Assembly: GCF_003003035.1 (NCBI RefSeq)
Contig: NZ_PVTS01000005.1
Coordinates: forward strand, 1-64,000
Direction of reading: 5' to 3'
DNA: 64,000 nt
From: Marinilabilia salmonicolor
Lineage (GTDB): Bacteria; Bacteroidota; Bacteroidia; Bacteroidales; Marinilabiliaceae
Below the pieces are notes generated by a model, which made no database searches, was not told the origin of the DNA, and saw nothing but the letters and a program-made list of their open reading frames with translations. Made by a program: the position numbers and the translations under genes. Shown in pieces: positions 50,087-59,229 of this stretch. Position 1 is the stretch's first letter; every line of letters begins with the position of its first letter.

Positions 50087-50353
50087 ATGGCTTCCGCAAA
50101 GCTATATAAATGGCATAGATGGTGAAAAACAACTGCCGCGCAGAGCTTGATGTTAGTTATAAGGCAGAAAGCAGAAGATTTGCATTACCATGTGTTTTTC
50201 AATTTATGGAGGGAGATAATGTGGGGTCAATATTTTCTTTTGATGGTAGGCCAGCCCCAGCAAGGCGACAGTATGGTAGCAAAGGCATTGTTATGATAGG
50301 ATCAGCCCCGGCAGGGGTGACACCTTGATTAAAAAGATAATGTAATTCTCATA
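50087..50353. repeat. Gene-free interval with an inverted family E copy
   Basis: About 50248-50328 is the inverse of the 12.8 kb family E block (AGCCCCAGCAAGGCGACAGT ... GGTAGCAAAGGC ... AGCCCCGGCAGGGGTGAC). No gene was recognised; a short frame at 50119-50328 overlaps the repeat and is doubtful. Confidence 0.65.
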
Positions 50354-50394
50354 AAAAAAGAGCTGCTTCTAAATAATCAGAAGCAGCTCTTTTT
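50354..50394. terminator. Bidirectional terminator between the TPM and zinc-ribbon genes
   Basis: AGAGCTGCTTCT (50359-50370) pairs perfectly with AGAAGCAGCTCT (50379-50390); an A-run lies before and a T-run after, so it serves both converging genes. Confidence 0.88.
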
Positions 50395-50421
50395 CTATTT
50401 TAAATTCTGGATATTCCGGAA

Positions 50422-51174
50422 TTACAATTCGCTATCCACCAAAATGCGACCACAATATTCACAAACAATCACTTTTTTGCGTGACTGAATGTCCAGTTGC
50501 CGCTGGGGAGGAATTTTGTTAAAGCAACCACCACATGCGTCACGCTCAACCGTAACCACTGCCAGTCCGTTGCGGGCATTCTTGCGGATGCGTTTGAATG
50601 CAGTCAGCAGGCGCTCATCAATCTCTTTTTCAATCTCTTTTCCTTTTTTCTTGAGCTTATCTTCGTCCTCCTGTGTGTCAGAAACAATATTCTCCAGCTC
50701 TTTCTTTTTGGACTCCAGGTCTGCTTTTCTTTCGCCCATCAACTCTTCAGAACTGGCAACTGCTTCCTGCTTTGCTTTCATTTCGGTCTCAAATTCTTTG
50801 ATCCTTTTTTTGCAAAGCTCTTTTTCCAGGTTCTGGAATTCAATCTCTTTATTCAGGGACTCAAACTCACGGTTGTTGCGAACACTGGATTGCTGTGATT
50901 CGTATTTCTTAATCAAAAGATCGGCTTCTTTGATACCGTTCTTTTTGTCCTGTATGTTGTTGTTCAGGTTCTTTATCTCAGCATTCAGATTGTTGATACG
51001 GGTCTCCAGTCCTTCAACTTCATCTTCCAGATCCTGAACTTCCAGAGGGAGTTCTCCACGAAGGGTGCGGATTTTATCAACATCCGACATCACTTTCTGA
51101 AGATTGTACAGCGCACGAAGTCTGTCTTCTACGGTCTTCTCGCCGGTATTTGTTTTTTTATCCATTTTTGCCAT
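50422..51174 (-). CDS. Coiled-coil C4 zinc-ribbon protein
   Basis: 250 residues: a long antiparallel coiled coil (about 25-195, heavy in E, K, L and N heptads) and a C-terminal zinc ribbon with cysteines in ACGGCFNKIPPQ and VCEYCGRILV. This is the DUF164/CT398-type family, whose members have been linked to RNA or secretion-related partners; the role here is unknown. Starts 4 bp after the Nif3-like gene (operon). Confidence 0.88.
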   Translation of the reverse strand: MAKMDKKTNTGEKTVEDRLRALYNLQKVMSDVDKIRTLRGELPLEVQDLEDEVEGLETRINNLNAEIKNLNNNIQDKKNGIKEADLLIKKYESQQSSVRNNREFESLNKEIEFQNLEKELCKKRIKEFETEMKAKQEAVASSEELMGERKADLESKKKELENIVSDTQEDEDKLKKKGKEIEKEIDERLLTAFKRIRKNARNGLAVVTVERDACGGCFNKIPPQRQLDIQSRKKVIVCEYCGRILVDSEL

Positions 51175-51178
51175 TCTG

Positions 51179-52276
51179 CTAATAGTATTTTATGGGATTG
51201 GTAGAAACGTTCGACAAACGGACTGCAAAATTAGGGAATTTTTTTGTAAGTAACTCAAAAAAAACTTCTTTAGTAAATTGTTCACTTTCATAGTGCCCTA
51301 CATCTGCAATAACGATTTTGCCGTCGGCCTCTGCAAATTGGTGATATTTAAAATCGGCACTGACAAACATGTCAGCACCTGCTTTTATGGCTTGTTGTAA
51401 CAGGAAACTACCTGATCCGCCGCAAACAGCCACTTTCTTTACGGGCTTTTTTCTCAGGTCTGTATGTCGGATACAGCCTGCATTGGTTGTGGCTTTTAGC
51501 TGTTTAAGAAACTCTTCTTCAGTCACCGCGGTTTCTGTTTCCCCGAAGGCTCCAAATCCAACCTGGTTCCAGCTGTTTTCAAGGGGGTAGAAGTCATACG
51601 CCACCTCCTCGTAAGGATGAGCCTGAAAAAGTGTCTGTAATACTTTATTTTTCAGGTGTGCGGGAACAACCGTTTCCACTCTTCCCTCTTTTTCGTGGTG
51701 CAACAGCCCTTTGGTACCGGCAAAAGGATTGGTGTTTTCTCCCGCCCGGAAAGTCCCTTCTCCAACCAAATTGTAGCTGCAACTGTCGTAGTTGCCTATG
51801 TGGCCGGCGCCTGATGAAAACAAAGCTTCCCTGACTTTGGCGGCATAATCCTGAGGTACAAAAGTAACAAGCTTCAACAGCAGTCCTTCGCGCGGTTGTA
51901 AAATTCGGATGTTTTGTAAACCCAGTTTACGGGCAAGCGCGGTGCTCACGCCATTCTCCACACTATCCAGATTGGTGTGTGCAGAATAGATGGCCAGATC
52001 ATTTTTTACCGCTTTTATAAGGATGCGTTCCGGTTCGTTTTTGCCTGTCAGCGTCTTTATACCCTTGAGGGTTAACGGATGGTGCGCCAAAATCAGATTA
52101 CAGTGATGAGCGATGGCTTCCTCCAAAACTTCCTCCGTCACATCCAGCGTGATCAGGACACCTGAAATATCTGCTTCAGGGTTGCCTGTCTGAAGGCCTG
52201 AGTTGTCATAGTCCTCCTGAAATACAGGAGGTGCAAACGTTTCCAGTTCCTTAATTATGTTTTTTAAAGCTATCAT
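51179..52276 (-). CDS. Nif3-like dinuclear metal centre protein
   Basis: 365 residues, the long Bacteroidota/Firmicutes form with a PII-like insert (about 130-240, containing LLKLVTFVPQDYAAKVREALF and HPYEEVAYDFYPL). Metal ligands are visible in LILAHHPLTLKG (His pair), YSAHTNLDSVENG and IADVGHYESEQF. GTP cyclohydrolase 1 type 2 is a common but poorly proven label. Upstream of, and probably co-transcribed with, the zinc-ribbon gene. Confidence 0.93.
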   Translation of the reverse strand: MIALKNIIKELETFAPPVFQEDYDNSGLQTGNPEADISGVLITLDVTEEVLEEAIAHHCNLILAHHPLTLKGIKTLTGKNEPERILIKAVKNDLAIYSAHTNLDSVENGVSTALARKLGLQNIRILQPREGLLLKLVTFVPQDYAAKVREALFSSGAGHIGNYDSCSYNLVGEGTFRAGENTNPFAGTKGLLHHEKEGRVETVVPAHLKNKVLQTLFQAHPYEEVAYDFYPLENSWNQVGFGAFGETETAVTEEEFLKQLKATTNAGCIRHTDLRKKPVKKVAVCGGSGSFLLQQAIKAGADMFVSADFKYHQFAEADGKIVIADVGHYESEQFTKEVFFELLTKKFPNFAVRLSNVSTNPIKYY

Positions 52277-52279
52277 TTA

Positions 52280-52487
52280 TCAATAGATCGTTGGACTTTT
52301 AGAAATTAGAGATTAGAAAAATCGTATGACATTGACATTCTATCTATTATAATATTGGTGTTCGGTTAAAGAGTTGAGATTGCATCCCTGTTCATCTAAT
52401 CGTAAATGAGTATTTTGGAGGCAAGCGTAACAACCTGCCCCGATCCTTCGGGGATGCAAGTGGAACTTTATGGCCACAAACTAAATA
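52280..52487. repeat. Family C remnant with TTAG array, then partial family A copy A6
   Basis: 52280-52340 is the inverse of part of 31060-31130 (CAATAGATCGTTGGAC ... TTAG every 7 bp at 52300, 52307 and 52314 ... AAAATCGTATGAC). From about 52391 to 52488 the right half of a family A element is present (TTTGGAGGCAAGCGTAAC ... TTTATGGCCACAAACTAAATAG). Its right arm carries an extra CCCCGATCCTTCGGGG hairpin. Confidence 0.75.
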
Positions 52488-52679
52488 GTGCCTGTCTATA
52501 AACTAAGCAAAATTTTGTTTCTGGTCATGTGTTTGTCAAGAAAGTGCCAGTTACAATGCCTGCCCCGATTTTTCTTCGGGGGCTTGCGAAGCCCGAAAAT
52601 CCGCAGTTTACTTGAGTAAATGAGTAATTTTCGGGCAAGCGTAACGCAGTAAATGGTACTTTATGGACAAACACTAAAT
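52483..52679. repeat. Family A hairpin element, copy A7, overlapping the merR stop
   Basis: About 197 bp; ends AATAGTGCCTGTCTATAAAC and TTTATGGACAAACACTAAAT. Inner stem GCCCGAAAAT/ATTTTCGGGC; extra hairpin CCCCGATTTTTCTTCGGGG in the left arm. CTA at 52674-52676 is the TAG stop of the MerR gene. Confidence 0.88.
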
Positions 52680-53009
52680 ATTGTCTTTAATATCTACCAG
52701 CAGGGCTCTGATGTCTTTAAGTCGTTTAACAACCTCAAAATTGTTTTCGGTGCCTTCCTTGTTCTCTTTAAGTTTCTTCTGCGCCCCTTTAAGGGTCATC
52801 CCACGCTCTTTTACCAGATGAAAAATCAAATGGAAGTTGTCAATGTCTTTTTGTGTAAATAAACGGTTCCCTTTCTTGTTTTTATGAGGCTTAATGATGT
52901 CGAATTCTTTTTCCCAGAAACGAATCAATGATGTGTTGACATCAAAAATAGAAGCAACCTCTCCGATGGAGTAATAAAGCTTTTCAATTTTTGGCTCTTT
53001 GTAGGGCAT
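52674..53009 (-). CDS. MerR family transcriptional regulator
   Basis: 111 residues. The winged HTH at about 12-80 shows YYSIGEVASIFDVNTSLIRFWEKEFDIIKPHKNKKGNRLFTQKDIDNF, with the MerR wing in KNKKGNRLF, then a short dimerisation helix (VKERGMTLKGAQKKLKENKEG). No metal-binding cysteines, so not a metal sensor. It follows the M23 peptidase gene on the same strand; in Bacteroidota this gene is part of a conserved alaS/M23/MerR/LemA neighbourhood. Its stop codon is inside a family A repeat. Confidence 0.92.
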   Translation of the reverse strand: MPYKEPKIEKLYYSIGEVASIFDVNTSLIRFWEKEFDIIKPHKNKKGNRLFTQKDIDNFHLIFHLVKERGMTLKGAQKKLKENKEGTENNFEVVKRLKDIRALLVDIKDNI

Positions 53010-53160
53010 CGTTTTATGAATTTATGGTCACCATTATACAAGAATTGCTGCCAAAAGCGTGTTTGGGCAGCAATTACAATTTTAATTCTTTTTTTTGGAG
53101 GCTGCAAATATTAGTGCTGCTTCCTGAAGTGGAATCGTTTTAAAATAAGTGGGTTAGTCA

Positions 53161-53245
53161 AAAGCCCGTCTGTATTGGCGGCAAGCGTAACAGCCTGCCC
53201 CGATTCTTAGGGGACGCAAATGGTACTTTATGGACAGACACTAGT
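53161..53245. repeat. Internally deleted family A copy A8, overlapping the M23 stop
   Basis: The left end AGCCCGTCTGTA is joined directly to the right half TTGGCGGCAAGCGTAAC ... TTTATGGACAGACACTAG, so the left arm is deleted. The right arm has an extra CCCCGATTCTTAGGGG hairpin. CTA at 53241-53243 is the TAG stop of the minus-strand gene. Confidence 0.82.
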
Positions 53246-54212
53246 CAAATGTCTGATTGCTGTTGCTTGAGATATGAATCATTTTCTCATATTGCTCAGG
53301 CGTCAGATCCTGGAAGTAATAATGTGCCGGATTTACGGGGCGACTTTTTACTCTTACTTCGTAATGCAGGTGGGGAGCGGTTGATTTTCCGGTGTTTCCT
53401 ACCCAGCCAATCACATCACCACGCTTCACTTTTTGTCCCTTCTTGACATTAAACTCGTGCATGTGTGCATAAACAGTGGAGTAACCAAAACCATGGTCAA
53501 CTTCAATGTGGTTGCCATAACCTCCATGAGATCGAATGACTCTTTTTACTACTCCGTCGCCGGTTGAGTAGATGTCTGTTCCGGTAGGAGCAGAAAAATC
53601 CATTCCTTCATGAAAACGCTTAACTTTGTATATGGGATCGATTCGCCATCCGTAACCGGAGGCTGTGCGACGAAGGTCTTTGTTGGAGATGGGCTGAATG
53701 GCAGGTGTGCATCTGAGCATTTCTTCTTTACGAAGGGTAAGGTCAATGACTTCATCAAACGATTTGCTCTGGACGTAGAGCTGTTTCATAATCACGTCAA
53801 GTTTTTCAGAAGTGTTGACCACCAGATCGGCATTTTCCAGATTTTCCAGATGTTTGTAGCGGTTCATACCACCAAAACCGGCTCTTCTTATTGAATTGGG
53901 AATGGAATCGGCCTGATAAATGACGCGGTAAATGTTTTCATCGCGTTGTTGAATATCGTCCAGTACAATCTGGACTTGTTGAAGTTTTTTATCTAATATT
54001 TCGTATTGTGCCTGTAATCTTGAATTTTCGCGATTCAGTTTTTTCTCTTGCGGGCTGTCAAAAAAGTAAGAATAACCTAAAAAGTAAAAAACTCCCAATA
54101 CAGCAGAAAACATGGAGTAGGTGAAAATGCGACGAAGCATATAGCGCGTCCCTGTCGCAATTGGTTCGTAAGTTAACGTTTCCGGATTGTATTTATACTT
54201 TACTTTTGACAT
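53241..54212 (-). CDS. M23 (LytM-type) metallopeptidase, membrane-anchored
   Basis: 323 residues: one span (about 27-48), coiled coil (about 60-95), then an M23 domain with zinc ligands in RFHEGMDFSAPTG (HxxxD), YAHMHEF and HLHYEVR. All ligands are present, so it is likely an active endopeptidase on peptidoglycan cross-bridges. Its place beside alaS (divergent) and MerR is conserved in Bacteroidota. A perfect TAnnTTTG box sits 20 bp upstream. The stop lies in a truncated family A repeat. Confidence 0.94.
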   Translation of the reverse strand: MSKVKYKYNPETLTYEPIATGTRYMLRRIFTYSMFSAVLGVFYFLGYSYFFDSPQEKKLNRENSRLQAQYEILDKKLQQVQIVLDDIQQRDENIYRVIYQADSIPNSIRRAGFGGMNRYKHLENLENADLVVNTSEKLDVIMKQLYVQSKSFDEVIDLTLRKEEMLRCTPAIQPISNKDLRRTASGYGWRIDPIYKVKRFHEGMDFSAPTGTDIYSTGDGVVKRVIRSHGGYGNHIEVDHGFGYSTVYAHMHEFNVKKGQKVKRGDVIGWVGNTGKSTAPHLHYEVRVKSRPVNPAHYYFQDLTPEQYEKMIHISSNSNQTFD

Positions 54213-54231
54213 AGGGTATAATTTTGTTGCC

Positions 54232-54239
54232 CAAAAATA
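54232..54239 (-). promoter_or_regulatory. -7 box of the M23 peptidase gene
   Basis: TATTTTTG on the minus strand, a perfect TAnnTTTG match, 20 bp before the ATG. The rest of the 297-bp divergent gap to alaS is AT-rich; I see no clear alaS box. Confidence 0.5.
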
Positions 54240-54509
54240 GAAAAAAAAGTTTTCAACACCTATTTATTAGAGGATTAATCTAATTTTGTGGCGTCTGAAT
54301 TTTTTGTCATTATTGCAGGCAGATAATTTTTCGTTTAAACAAATTGTCCTTTTAGAAGTTTTTATCATATTGCAAAACAAATAGTTGTGATGGTAAAAAA
54401 TGACCAATCTTCCTTCGCTTGGACGGATAGTTTACGGAAAAAGTAAAAAAAAGTTTAATTTTTTTGGCGGAAAGTTTTATTTCGACAACAAATTATTAAT
54501 GAACAGTAT

Positions 54510-57143
54510 ATGAGAGCATCTGAGGTAAGACAGAAATTTTTTGATTTTTTCAAATCCAAAGAGCACGCTATCGTGCCCTCTGCACCCATGGTTGTGAAGA
54601 ACGACCCAACGCTTATGTTTACCAATGCGGGGATGAATCAGTTTAAGGATATTTTTCTGGGTAACAGGGAGCCGGCTGCAACAAGGGTGGCAGATGCTCA
54701 GAAATGCCTGAGGGTTTCCGGAAAACACAACGACCTGGAAGAGGTGGGACATGATACCTACCATCATACAATGTTCGAGATGCTGGGTAACTGGTCATTT
54801 GGAGATTATTTCAAAAAGGAAGCCATCGACTGGGCCTGGGAATTTCTTACCGAAGAGTTGAAAGTTGATAAAAATCGCCTGTATGCCACCGTTTTTGAAG
54901 GGGACGCAGGTGACAATGTTGACCGCGATGAGGAGGCTGCTCAATGCTGGCAGCAATACCTTCCCAAAGAAAGGATTTTGAACGGGAATAAAAAGGACAA
55001 TTTCTGGGAGATGGGAGAATCCGGTCCCTGCGGCCCCTGTTCTGAGATTCACATTGACTTGCGCAATGAAGAAGAGCGCATGAAGAAAGGGGGGCACGAA
55101 CTGGTTAACAAGGATCATCCGGAGGTGATAGAAATCTGGAATCTTGTATTTATTCAGTATAACCGGAAATCTTCTGGTGAATTGACTGCTTTGCCCCAGA
55201 AGCATGTGGATACCGGAATGGGATTTGAACGCCTCTGTCGGGTACTTCAGCAAAAAAGCTCCAATTATGATACCGATATTTTTCTGCCACTGATTCACCA
55301 GATCGCATCGCTTACAGATGTAAAATACGGTGCATCTAATGATGGAGATGTGGCCATGAGGGTCATTGCTGATCATATCCGTACCATAGCATTTTCTATT
55401 GCCGACGGACAGCTTCCCTCCAATAATAAAGCCGGGTATGTTATACGCCGGATTTTGAGAAGGGCTGTTCGGTATGCCTACACATTCCTGAATGTTCGTA
55501 AGCCGTTTTTGAGCGGGCTGCTTTCTGTGCTGATTGATGTGATGGGGGAGGCCTACCCCGAGTTGAAATCGCAAAAGGAATTAATTCAGAAGGTCATTCA
55601 TGAGGAGGAAGAATCTTTCCTGAAAACACTGGCCACAGGTATTGCACTGCTCGATAAAATCATAGTTGAAACACTGAAAGGTGAATATAAAGTGGTGGAT
55701 GGTAAAGTTGCTTTTGAATTATACGACACTTTTGGTTTTCCGCTTGATCTGACAGAGCTGATTCTTTCCGAAAAAGGGTTGGTGGTTAATCGTCGTGAAT
55801 TTGAGAAGGAGATGGAGGCGCAGAAATCTCGTGCCCGTAATGCCTCTGCTGTAGAGACTGGGGATTGGGTAGTTTTGCGTGACGATAAGGAGGAAGAGTT
55901 TGTGGGGTATGATTATTATGAAACAGAGGTTTTCATTACCCGCTACCGACAAATTAAGGTAAAAAACAAAGAACAATACCAACTGGTGTTTAACATCACT
56001 CCTTTTTATGCCGAAAGTGGAGGTCAGGTAGGTGATTCCGGGGTTCTTGTTTCAGAAGAAGAAAAGGTTGAAATTATCGATACCAAAAAGGAAAATGACC
56101 TGATTATTCATATTGCCAAAAAGCTGCCGGCAAATCCTGAGGCTTCTTTCAAAGCGGAGGTGAATGTGGAGAAACGCCGCAGGGCTGCAAGCAATCATAC
56201 TGCCACGCACTTGTTGCATAAAGCTTTAAGAACCGTTCTTGGAGATCATGTGGAACAGAAGGGTTCGCTGGTTCATCCCGACTATCTGAGGTTTGACTTT
56301 GCCCATTTTCAGAAAGTTACAGCAGACGAGATTCGTCAGGTGGAGAAGATGGTAAATGCTGATATTCGGGCCAATATTCAGGTGGAAGAGCATCGGGAGG
56401 TGCCTCTTGAAAAGGCACGGGAGATGGGAGCTATGGCCTTGTTTGGAGAAAAGTACGGAGATGTGGTTCGCACCATCGGATTTGGAAATTCAGTGGAACT
56501 TTGCGGGGGTACCCACGTACATGCTACCGGAGAGATAGGATTTTTCCGTATCATCAGTGAAGGGTCTGTTTCTGCCGGAATACGTCGTATTGAAGCAGTT
56601 ACCGCAGATCGCGCAGAAGAGTTGGTATATAGTCAGGCTGATGTGCTGGAGGAGATTGCCGGCCTGGTAAAAAGTAAAGGTGAACTGCGTAAGAGTATCG
56701 AGAGTTTGATCAGCCAGAATTCCCGGTTGACCAAAGATCTTGAGGGAATGATGCAGAACTTCCTGAGGATTGAAAAACAATCTATCATTGACGGTGCAGA
56801 TAATGTGAATGGTGTAAGTGTCATCATCAGGCAGGTGAAGCCCGAACTGGGGGGAAATCTTAAGGATCTGGCTTTTCAGCTTCGCAATGATATGGATGGT
56901 GAGATGGTGGCAGTTTTGGGCTCAGAAGTAAAAGGAAAACCCCAGCTTGCCGTAATTTTATCTGACAGCCTGGCTGAGAATGGAACTTTGAATGCTGTGG
57001 AACTTATCCGTTCGGTAGCTCAGGAGATTAATGGTGGCGGAGGTGGCCAGCCCTTCTTTGCATCAGCCGGCGGTAAAAATCCGGCAGGACTTGACAGTGC
57101 CCTTACTAAAGCTAAAGCACTGATAGAAGAGAAACTTGGTTAA
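54510..57143 (+). CDS. alaS: Alanyl-tRNA synthetase
   Basis: 877 residues, full length. Class II core: motif 1 with [17 protein letters not shown], motif 2 with [22 protein letters not shown], motif 3 with [10 protein letters not shown]. The editing domain has the HxxxH zinc motif [11 protein letters not shown] (about 570) and the downstream [17 protein letters not shown]-Ala domain ends with [16 protein letters not shown]-type glycine-rich sequence. Probably co-transcribed with the acyl-CoA ligase 36 bp downstream. Confidence 0.98.
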   Translation: MRASEVRQKFFDFFKSKEHAIVPSAPMVVKNDPTLMFTNAGMNQFKDIFLGNREPAATRVADAQKCLRVSGKHNDLEEVGHDTYHHTMFEMLGNWSFGDYFKKEAIDWAWEFLTEELKVDKNRLYATVFEGDAGDNVDRDEEAAQCWQQYLPKERILNGNKKDNFWEMGESGPCGPCSEIHIDLRNEEERMKKGGHELVNKDHPEVIEIWNLVFIQYNRKSSGELTALPQKHVDTGMGFERLCRVLQQKSSNYDTDIFLPLIHQIASLTDVKYGASNDGDVAMRVIADHIRTIAFSIADGQLPSNNKAGYVIRRILRRAVRYAYTFLNVRKPFLSGLLSVLIDVMGEAYPELKSQKELIQKVIHEEEESFLKTLATGIALLDKIIVETLKGEYKVVDGKVAFELYDTFGFPLDLTELILSEKGLVVNRREFEKEMEAQKSRARNASAVETGDWVVLRDDKEEEFVGYDYYETEVFITRYRQIKVKNKEQYQLVFNITPFYAESGGQVGDSGVLVSEEEKVEIIDTKKENDLIIHIAKKLPANPEASFKAEVNVEKRRRAASNHTATHLLHKALRTVLGDHVEQKGSLVHPDYLRFDFAHFQKVTADEIRQVEKMVNADIRANIQVEEHREVPLEKAREMGAMALFGEKYGDVVRTIGFGNSVELCGGTHVHATGEIGFFRIISEGSVSAGIRRIEAVTADRAEELVYSQADVLEEIAGLVKSKGELRKSIESLISQNSRLTKDLEGMMQNFLRIEKQSIIDGADNVNGVSVIIRQVKPELGGNLKDLAFQLRNDMDGEMVAVLGSEVKGKPQLAVILSDSLAENGTLNAVELIRSVAQEINGGGGGQPFFASAGGKNPAGLDSALTKAKALIEEKLG

Positions 57144-57179
57144 TATCCGGCCTTAAGGTCGGCAAACAGATATTTTGCA

Positions 57180-59000
57180 ATGAGGATCGACAGGACTTTT
57201 GATTTACTGGAAAACCTTAGACTCAACCATGAAAAGTCTGATATTTTAGTTGCCAAAAGAGAGGGGAACTGGGTTAAATTCAGCACTGAGGATTATGTCC
57301 GGAATGCACGGAACTTTGCTTTCGGGTTGCTGGCAATGGGCTTTAAAAAGGGGGATAAAATTGCCACTGTTTCCAACAACCGCCCCGAGTGGAACTTTGT
57401 GGATATGGGGATGGCCATGGTTGGAGTGGTGCATGTTCCTGTTTATCCTACAATGGGTGATGAGGATTACAGACACATTCTTTCGCATTCCGACAGTAAA
57501 ATGTTGTTGGTGTCAGATTTACCAACCTATAAACGATTGTTCCCAATTGCAAAGAAAATCGGAAAACTCCGGAAGGTCTATACCTTTAACCACTATGAAG
57601 ATGTTCCGAACTGGACAGAGGTAACCCGTGAAGGATTTAATGCCAAGATAAAATTCAGGGATCAGTTTGATAAGGTTTCGGCATCCATCACGTCGGATGA
57701 CCTGCTGACCATCATTTATACATCGGGAACTACAGGCCTGCCCAAAGGGGTAATGCTCACACACAGGAATATTTTGAGCAACATCGAAGGGGTGGAGAAT
57801 CTTTATCCGCTGGATGAATCGGACCGGATTCTCAGTTTTCTTCCCCTTTGCCATGTGTACGAGCGCATGGTGAATTATCTTTTTCAGAAGAAAGCCTGCA
57901 GTATCTATTATGCTGAAAATCTGGGAACGATTGCACAGAATATGGCAGAGATTAAAGCTTCTGCTTTTGCCACTGTTCCACGGGTTATTGAGCGCATCTA
58001 CGACAGGATTGTTTCCAAAGGAGAGGAGTTAAGAGGATTTAAAAGGATGGTCTTTTTCCAGTCGCTAAAGCTTGGTGAAAAGTACAGGGTGGACGGGAAA
58101 CATCACTTTTGGTATGGACTGAGGTTGTGGCTTGCCCGGAAACTGGTGTTTTCAAAATGGCAAAAGATCTTTGGAGGTAGTTTGAAATTTGTGATTTCCG
58201 GAGGTGCAGCGCTTCAGCCGCGTCTCAGTCGCTTGTTTTTTGCTGCAGGCATGCCTCTTATGGAGGGATACGGAATGACTGAAACATCTCCCGTGATTGC
58301 AGCGAACCATCTCAGTGAGCCCAACTCGCTGCTCATTGGCACGGTGGGCCCAACGCTGAAGAATATTGAAGTGAAGATTGATGAGGATGGAGAAATTCTT
58401 GTGAAGGGGCCGAGCGTTATGAAAGGATATTACAAAGACACAAAAAATACAGAGGAGGTGCTGGAGAAAGATGGATGGCTTCATACAGGTGACATCGGAA
58501 CTTTCGAGAAAGGCCGCTTCCTGAAGATTACCGATCGCAAAAAGGAGATGTTTAAAACCTCGAGCGGTAAATATATTGCGCCACAGGCGATAGAAAATCT
58601 GCTGAAAGAGTCCTTCTTTATTGAGCAGCTCATGGTAGTCGGAGAGAATGAAAAATTTGCCAGTGCACTTATTTCGCCGAATTTTGAGTATCTTCACGTG
58701 TGGGCCAATGATCATCGTATTCAGTTCAGGGACAATCAGGAATTGGTGACACATCCCAAAATTCAGAAGTTGTTTCAGAAGGAGGTCAATCAGTATAACA
58801 AGTCGCTGGGAAAGACCGAACAAATCAAGCGATTCCGGCTGGTTTGTGAACCCTGGGGGCCTGGAACCGGCGAATTGTCTCCAACCTTGAAGCTGAGACG
58901 CAGGGTGATTTATAATAAATATGCCGATTTATTACGTGACATATACAGCTATGCACCCGATCAGGAGAACCGGGGCTCTATAAAATTTAATGATGTGTAA
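57180..59000 (+). CDS. AMP-forming long-chain acyl-CoA synthetase
   Basis: 606 residues, ANL superfamily. A3 P-loop IIYTSGTTGLPKGVMLTH, A5 GYGMTETSPVI, A7 DGWLHTGDIG, A8 ITDRKKEMFKTSSGKYIAPQAIE, and a C-terminal lysine region (KTEQIKRFRLV). Activates fatty acids to acyl-CoA through acyl-AMP. The QSLKLGEKYRVDGK and FGGSLKFVISGGAALQP stretches are typical of FAA1/FadD15-type enzymes. It follows alaS on the same strand. Confidence 0.92.
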   Translation: MRIDRTFDLLENLRLNHEKSDILVAKREGNWVKFSTEDYVRNARNFAFGLLAMGFKKGDKIATVSNNRPEWNFVDMGMAMVGVVHVPVYPTMGDEDYRHILSHSDSKMLLVSDLPTYKRLFPIAKKIGKLRKVYTFNHYEDVPNWTEVTREGFNAKIKFRDQFDKVSASITSDDLLTIIYTSGTTGLPKGVMLTHRNILSNIEGVENLYPLDESDRILSFLPLCHVYERMVNYLFQKKACSIYYAENLGTIAQNMAEIKASAFATVPRVIERIYDRIVSKGEELRGFKRMVFFQSLKLGEKYRVDGKHHFWYGLRLWLARKLVFSKWQKIFGGSLKFVISGGAALQPRLSRLFFAAGMPLMEGYGMTETSPVIAANHLSEPNSLLIGTVGPTLKNIEVKIDEDGEILVKGPSVMKGYYKDTKNTEEVLEKDGWLHTGDIGTFEKGRFLKITDRKKEMFKTSSGKYIAPQAIENLLKESFFIEQLMVVGENEKFASALISPNFEYLHVWANDHRIQFRDNQELVTHPKIQKLFQKEVNQYNKSLGKTEQIKRFRLVCEPWGPGTGELSPTLKLRRRVIYNKYADLLRDIYSYAPDQENRGSIKFNDV

Positions 59001-59020
59001 TGGCACAATAACATTGAACC
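59001..59020. other. Short spacer before the family A pair
   Basis: The interval 59001-59428 holds no gene; apart from this spacer it is filled by two head-to-tail family A elements. Confidence 0.5.
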
Positions 59021-59229
59021 TAAATAGTGTTTGTATATAAAGTCTAACTTCTACGTTGTTGCTCAAAATATAAATCCTCATCCCGATTGTGCTTTTGTTG
59101 GTTTTTTGTTCAAAAACCTTACAAAAGCTACTTCGGGACTGCGGTTTAGATTTGTCACACGCCTTGAATTTGAACTTTCTATTTCAAACACGTGAAAAAC
59201 GCTAAGTTTATGGACAGACATTAAATAGA
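59021..59229. repeat. Family A-type termini around an unrelated core, copy A9
   Basis: Left AATAGTGTTTGTATATAAAG and right TTTATGGACAGACATTAAATAG match the family A ends, but the inside shares no stem with the other copies (it contains GGTTTTTTGTTCAAAAACC near 59099-59117 instead). The ends may therefore be mobilising or conserved independently of the core. Confidence 0.65.

Noticed and set aside
54795-55574. 259-codon minus-strand frame inside alaS
   Set aside because: Opposite-strand shadow of alanyl-tRNA synthetase.
58152-58823. 223-codon minus-strand frame inside the acyl-CoA ligase
   Set aside because: Opposite-strand shadow of a well-supported gene.
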